A stretch of DNA of 64,000 bases from Cenococcum geophilum 1.58 (Eukaryota > Ascomycota > Dothideomycetes > Gloniales > Gloniaceae). Below the pieces are notes generated by a model. It made no database searches. It was not told the DNA's origin and was given only the letters and a program-made list of their open reading frames with translations. The stretch lies in contig KV748181.1 in assembly GCA_001692895.1 (NCBI GenBank), positions 3,415,640 through 3,479,639 on the forward strand, in the 5' to 3' direction. Of the stretch, positions 57,941-64,000 are shown one piece after another. Within the stretch, counting starts at the first letter, position 1. Every line of letters begins with the position of its first letter. The position numbers were made by a program, and so were the translations under genes.

Positions 57941-60900
57941 ATGAATGGTTTCCCGTTGTGGGAATCCTCAAAGCCTTTGGTGAATGAGTCTCCCCAAAAC
58001 AAAGCGGAGCCCATCGCGATTGTGGGTTTAGGTAAGTCCCTGTTGGTAGGGGGGGTGCGTAAACATCCACAGGAGCTTCCTGAGATCACGTGATAGCTTC
58101 GTTTGTATATATTCTCGTTCTTCGAGACGGTCTACCTTATGGAGTCCTCACACATCATACACCTGCAATTCCAGTGACAGTCCACAAAGTGGTTTGCTTA
58201 ATAGTAAACAGTTCTGGTTCTGACAACACTACAATAGCTTGTAGACTGCCAGGTGAAGCTTCCTCGGGATCCAAGCTGTGGGATCTCCTTGTCAATGGAT
58301 GATCCAGGTAGTGTGTGTGCCATCTTCGCGCTTTAGTATTGACGGCTTTTACTACCCAAGTGGCGTCGATCGTCCAGGAAGTATGGACACAAAGGGAGGT
58401 TACTTTCTGAGAAGATATTTGCGCTTTCGAAAATGACTTCTTTGGTATCAACAACCTCGAAGCTACATACATGGATCCGCAGCAACGGAAACTCCTTGAG
58501 GTCGCCTTCGAGTGGTTCGAAAGTGCAGGCGTTCCCCTAGAGAAAGTTTCTGGATCCAGCACAGGATGCTATGTCGGAAACTTCGCTGTCGACTTTCAAG
58601 TTATGCAGACAAGAGACCCTGAGTATCTGCATCGTTACAGCGCGACAGGTATGGGTACAACGATCTTGGGCAATCGCGTCAGCCACGCTTTCAACTCGAT
58701 AGGCTTTAGGTACGTTAGCCGGTTTTGGAGGTGAAAGGATGTTTTTATTGACAGTTTTAATGTAGTTTGGTGCTCGATACTGCCTGTTCTTCGTTGCTCT
58801 ATTGCCTCCATGTGGCCGTAGCCGCGTTGGAAGCCGGCGAATGCGAGACCGCGATTGTTGCTGGAGCAAATCTTATCCGGTCAGCAGAGTAGCATTTGGG
58901 AATTATGAAGGTTGGAGTGCTTTCTGGAATGTCTACCTGTCACACTTTTGACGCGTCTGCCGATGGTTACGGTCGTGCGGACGGCATTGGCGCGCTATAC
59001 TTGAAGAAGCCTAGCGACGCGATTCGGGATGGTGATCCCATCTGCTCAGATTAGAGGCACCACCATCAATGCGTAAGTCAACTCAGTGTACTCGCATATC
59101 GAGACATATGAAGACAAATGAGGATATATGGCTAACATACAAACAGCAAATGGAAAACACAAGGCATTGCCCTGCCAAACGCAGACGGCCAGAGTACTGT
59201 CATCCGTAAGGCCTATGAAAAGGCAGGTCTTAAAAGATACTGCTTACGTCGAGTGCCACGGCACAGGCACCCCAGTCGGAGACCTAACCGAAGTAGAAGC
59301 TGTCTCGCGCGTCTTCAACCGTTCCAGCAAAAATCCCTTTCTGGTCGGCTCGGTGAAGACAAATCTCGGCCACAGTGGAGCTGCTAGTGGAATCTCCAGC
59401 GTCATTAAAGCAACGCTTGCCTTGGAAAAGTCCTACATCCCGGCTACTATCGGAATCGGATCCATCAATCCAAAAATAAATGCGAGGAATGGGGTGTTAA
59501 TATCATTGCTCAGCCGGGAGCATGGCCAACAGCGAAGCCTTTCCAATCTGCTCCAGTCGTTCGCCGGGCTGATGTCAATTCTTTCGGCTATGGTGGTACT
59601 AATGCTCATGCCATCATCGACAATGCTTCGGCACACGTTCCATCCAACAATGGAAGAACTGGAAGAGCTGCCGAGATACTAGGGACACGGAAGACATTTC
59701 TGCTGCCTTTCTCCGCAAGCACCCAGGACTCGCTTGAAGCACGAGTCAATGATCTCCCAAACTACGACCTTGAGGATGCCTCTATAGTCGACCTTGCCTA
59801 CACACTTGGCCTTCGCCGGTCTCACCCCGGAAGATGGGGCTTCACCGTTGCATCTCGGAACGGTCTTCGTGACAGGCTTACCCTGGAACACCTCCGAACA
59901 CTTCCCAAAGCCATTAACAATTCTCCGTCTAAATTGGCATACGTATTTACCGGGCAAGGCGCCCAATGGGCTGGAATGTGCAAAGAGCTTTTTGCCGAAT
60001 TCCGTGTGTTCCGCGACAGCGTTGCCGAGATGGATTCGGTCCTTCAATCACTGCCGCACCCCCCTCGCCGGAGTCTCCGCGAAGCCCTTCTTGAGCCAGA
60101 ACCCACCAGCCGGATCAACGAAGTCACATACTCCCAGCCTACCTGCACTGTTATCCAAGCTGCAATGGTGCAGCTTCTAGCATCCGGGGCGTGCAACCAT
60201 CCACAGTGACTGGTCACTCATCAGGAGATATTGCCGCGGCATTTGCTGCTGGATACATATCATCTGCAGAGGCCATAATAGCTGCATATTATCAAGGCTA
60301 TGTTGTCGGTAAACACATCATGGATGGTGCTATGATGGCTGCGGGTATGTCCCGTGAAGCAGCCGAGGAAGCTATTGTTGTTGCTGGTGTCTCTGGCAAA
60401 TCAGGGTTGCTTGTGTCAACTCTCCGGAAAGTGTTACAATATCTGGAGATGCTCCCGCAATTGACATTCTTTTAGAGGCGCTGAAACCCCAGGGCTTTTT
60501 CGTAAGAAAAGCTCAAGACAGGGGACGAGCTTATCACTCTCACCACATGAAGATCCTCGGCGAAGAATACTAGCTTCTCCTAGAGCTTGCCTGGCGAGGT
60601 TTGGGTCCCTCAGCTCAAATGCCTACCGGGGCACTATTTGTATCTTCGGTGACTGGCGAACCCATCGCCTCCCACGAAGTTGGTCCCTTCTATTGGCAAA
60701 GCAACTTAGAGAACCGGGCCCTCTTCTCAGACGCGTTGCAACGCCTCGGTGAGACGGACAAGTATCACCTCATTGAGCTTGGTCCTCATTCTGCGTTGGA
60801 GCTTCCTGTGAAGCAATCTTGCACCAAATTGGGCATCAGTGAAGACGATATGCCATACTCGGTTGCAATCATTCGCAGCAAAGACTCCGTGGAGAGTATC

Positions 60901-62898
60901 TTGGGCCTAGCACGGAAACAGTGCCGCTTCGAGAAGATCAACGAATTGTCAATGAATAAAGGTAGTCTAACAAAGTATAACTATAAAGTACTTTACAACT
61001 TGCCCACGTACCGGTGGAGCTATGAAGATTCTCCACTCTGAAATGAATGCCGCGCCAGCTCGGAATTTCGCCTTCGCTCACACCACCGCCATGAATTGCT
61101 AGGCTCTAGGGTGCCCGCTGGTAACGGCTTGGAGCTGTCTTAGAGAAATATACTCCGAGTTGAAGATGTCTCATGGCTGCAAGACCATCAGCTAGAGGAA
61201 ACAGTCGTCTTCTCCGGGGCAGGATACGTTGCCATGGCCATCGAGGCTCTTCTTCAAGCTACTAGTGGCTTTTCTCCTGACAAACCTAAAGTAGCTGTAC
61301 AGAATTTCAACATTCTCCCTGTTTTGGCACTCTCGAAGGAGTCTACTGCGCAGATTGAGCTTTCCAGTACTCTACGGCCCACACCTATAACATATGCATC
61401 TAACTCAAATAAGTGGTGGGAGTTCACCGCTATTTCCTTTTCAAATGACGTTTCGACTGCACATGCTACCGGAACTCTGAGCATAAGTTCCCAGTCTCGA
61501 TGCATGTCGCTCAAATATCAGATGCTCAGCAGCGAACTTAAACCCACCGCAGCTAGAGTGGTATGATAAGTTGATCAAGGAAGGCCTTAACTTTGGTTCT
61601 CAATTCCAGTCTATCACGGAATTCCATGTTCCACGTCAGAGGTCACGGAAACATTGCACAAAGTCCCGTTGAGAGCACAGATAACGAAGATCATCATATC
61701 CATCCAATCACCATTGATGCAATGCTGCAAACTGCGATCATTGCAACGACATCCGGTAACACTTCTGATCTCCGAGTAAAAGTGCCGACAAGGATTGGTT
61801 CTGTGATTTTCGGTCTTTCGCATGCCCCTATCAAGACGTTTTGGATAGTCAATGCTAACACCAGCGTCATTGGATTTGGTGCGCCAGAAATCAACGCTGA
61901 ACTCTTCGACTCAGACGGGAAGGTCAAGGCACAGAATTGAAAATGTTAGACTTGCTCCATATGGGGCAGCACCTCAGCTTGATGACGGCTCCGCTCAGCG
62001 TCATCCAATGCTCAGGGTTCTCTGGAAGCCCGACGTTACTGGCGGATTACTTCGTGCTCTCGATTTCACCAAGTACCCCGACGCATTCCTTGCGGAGGCT
62101 CACTCGGAGTTCAATGATGAGGGTATAATCAAACTCGGTGCCAGCCTAAATCTACTCAGTCGCAAGAGCCCCGCTCCCCGGATCCTTGAGCTAGGGAATG
62201 ACGTTCCTGAGATTACTCAGGGTGCTCTAAGTTTTCTACTAGCGCTCACGCCATTCAAGAGACTTTTATCCTATACAACAGGATCTATTAGCGAAGATGG
62301 TAATTTAATCGGAGCTGTTGTGACTCCCTCAGTCAACCAATCCGCGTTTGAGAAGTCATCTTTGGTTCCTGTTGAATCTAGACTGAGTAATGCTGGAGCT
62401 TCAATCGTGATGTGCTATAATTTAGAAGACGATCAGGTTGACAAGTTCGTTCACAAGACACCAATCGTCATTGTCGACCACTAGCGGAATGTTTTGAGCG
62501 AAACACTTTTGCGACTTATTCCTAAAACAATCGGGGAAAAGTCAGGAGGGTTCCATTCTCCGGGGTTTCGAAAGATTCAGTTCCTTCGGACACCATCGTG
62601 CTATCGCCTGTCAAACCAGAAGATCCTCTTCTAGCCGTCACGAACGACGAACAAATGGATCGGGTTAAAATCATGACCGACAACGCGTCTATTATTCTTT
62701 GGGTCACGGCAGGAGATCTCCTTGGCGGCAAGTCTCCCAATTTTGCCCTTGTACAAGGGCTCTCTCGAGCATTGATGATGGAACAACCATCTCTGAGATT
62801 TCTTACTTTCGATGTAGACAACATCCAGCGTCGGACTGATCGTACTGCTGAGAACAGTGTGTCCAACAGTCAGCTTAGCTGCGATCTTGAGAAAAATA
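57941..62898 (+). pseudogene. Fossil of a highly reducing type I polyketide synthase
   Basis: A broken secondary-metabolite gene with several breaks; treated as a fossil. Domain order is still clear. Ketosynthase (57941 to about 59660) shows NKAEPIAIVGLG at the start, MDPQQRKLLEVAFE, the active-site block DTACSSSLYCLH (about 58770), ECHGTGTPVGD (about 59250) and SVKTNLGHSGAASG (about 59350). Acyltransferase (about 59.93-61.0 kb) has YVFTGQGAQWAGM and TGHSSGDIAAA. Dehydratase (about 61.07-61.95 kb) has WLQDHQLEETVVFSGAGY. A methyltransferase-like region follows (about 62.0-62.5 kb). A piece leading to the reductive half (FALVQGLSRALMMEQPSLRF, about 62.75 kb) comes last, after which homology stops at a repeat. 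Product unknown. The AT-rich repeat starts where it ends. Confidence 0.88.
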
Positions 62899-64000
62899 GC
62901 TGACTGACTGCGTCAATTGGATCGCTCGCTGTCCGCTAGCTGTCGGATAACGTACGCTGACTGTGAAGCTGCCAGCTAGCTGTCCCAATTAGGAAAGTAG
63001 TATAGACTTTATAGTATTTATTGCGGATTTTAGCAGTACCCTCTCTATATATAAAATATAAAATATTACTTAATTAAAATTCGACCCTAATTTACCTAAT
63101 ACAGTATTTAAATATAGCTAAATTGATCTTATATACCCTATAAAAGCTAAAAAAAAATAGGTAAAATAGTTAGTAGTAAAGGCTCTAAAGGCTCTATTTT
63201 ATATTAAATTTAATTAAATATAAAGCTCTATTAAATATATTTTACTAAGCTAGCCTTTTTACCTCTATAGTTAGCTTATAGTTAATAAGATTAATATTAA
63301 ACTTATTACTAAGGTATAGTTAAGCCCTACTAGAGTTAATATAGTTAATTAAACTACTTAATAAGGCCTTTAATTAACTGCTACTTCTAATATTAATATA
63401 CTTTAATTATATCGGCCTAATAATCTACTATACTTATTAATAATAATTCTTTTATCTTAATTAAAGGCTTGGTTATATATAAAGAGTTTATTACTAGTAT
63501 AGAGAATATATTAAGAGTAATTTTAGTAAGTATTAGATAAAGAATTTAACTAATTTTAAGCTACTAGTTAAGAGGATTAGAAATAATAATATTCGCTTAT
63601 TACTATTATTAGAATTAATCTTAATAGACTTAAAGCCTACATTATAGTAGCGTTAAGCTTATTAGTAAGCTTAATACGCTTTTAATTATACTTTAAGGAA
63701 GAAAAACTCCTACCTATATCTAAGAACTATATTTATTATTTAAATATTATATATTATAAGGAGCCTTTTTACATTATTGCTTAACTAGTTCTTATCTTCC
63801 TTATTTACTTACTTATTAATAATAGCTATTAAATAGAGTCTCTATATACCGCTTGGCGTACTTCTATTACTAGGGTTACTATTTCTACTTAGTAAAAGTA
63901 AACGCGTTCTATAATAGATTATAGCTAATATTAATGGACTTTCTTTAAGCTTAAGGGTAATAAATATAGCTAACGCACTTAAGCTACCCCCTTTTTAGCT
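62899..64000. mobile_element. hAT-related repeat, RIP-degraded, running off the window
   Basis: The first 100 bases (GCTGACTGACTG, CAATTGGATCGCTCGCTGTC, GTACGCTGACTG) match the right end of the hAT at 27991-31977 in reverse complement, in the same order and spacing. The match begins about 35 bases inside that element's end, so this is either a truncated copy or a related subfamily starting TAGCTGACTG. From about 63000 it becomes strongly AT-rich, with no readable protein. The other end lies beyond the window. Confidence 0.68.

Overview
The window looks like a piece of a filamentous ascomycete (Pezizomycotina) genome. Compact genes with 50-150 nt GT..AG introns sit in GC-balanced islands. Between them lie long AT-rich blocks of dead transposons in which CpA/TpG has largely become TpA, the mark of repeat-induced point mutation (RIP). 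I cannot place it in a class or genus. All calls come from reading the sequence by eye; no database was searched.

Layout. 1-21218 is a nest of Ty3/gypsy LTR elements: an outer chromovirus copy (to 20557) holds a 6.9-kb gypsy element (534-7448) and a second chromovirus copy (8672-19780). The second copy itself carries a 181-bp MITE and a 2.96-kb terminal-inverted-repeat element packed with tandem repeats. 21.6-25.4 kb is a gene island with SHR3 (amino-acid permease chaperone, +) and a TED1/PGAP5-like GPI-glycan phosphodiesterase (-). 25714-33110 is a decayed kelch-domain gene (-) split by a nest: Tc1/mariner (26990-32581), holding a hAT (27991-31977), which holds a 187-bp solo LTR, a 127-bp TG..CA element and a 449-bp MITE. 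Nearly every boundary is backed by target-site duplications.

33854-50774 is, in my reading, one large DNA element of about 9.0 kb after removing a 7.9-kb chromovirus inserted in it (38742-46664). It has inverted ends beginning TTATCTCAG and a perfect 8-bp flanking duplication, GCACCTCC. It carries a RecQ-like helicase (+), a Zn2Cys6-like cysteine-rich coding stretch (+), a DUF6589-like protein (-) and oriented subterminal repeats. This is the best candidate for an undescribed system.

50.8-56.8 kb is a second gene island: an ENT3/epsinR-type ENTH protein (-), a cyclophilin with possible mitochondrial and cytosolic forms (+), and a Cys/Met-metabolism PLP enzyme (+). 57941-62898 is a fossil of a highly reducing polyketide synthase, ending where a hAT-related repeat (62899-end) begins. 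The live genes are core trafficking, folding and sulfur-metabolism functions with no shared pathway; the accessory genes lie next to the transposon blocks.
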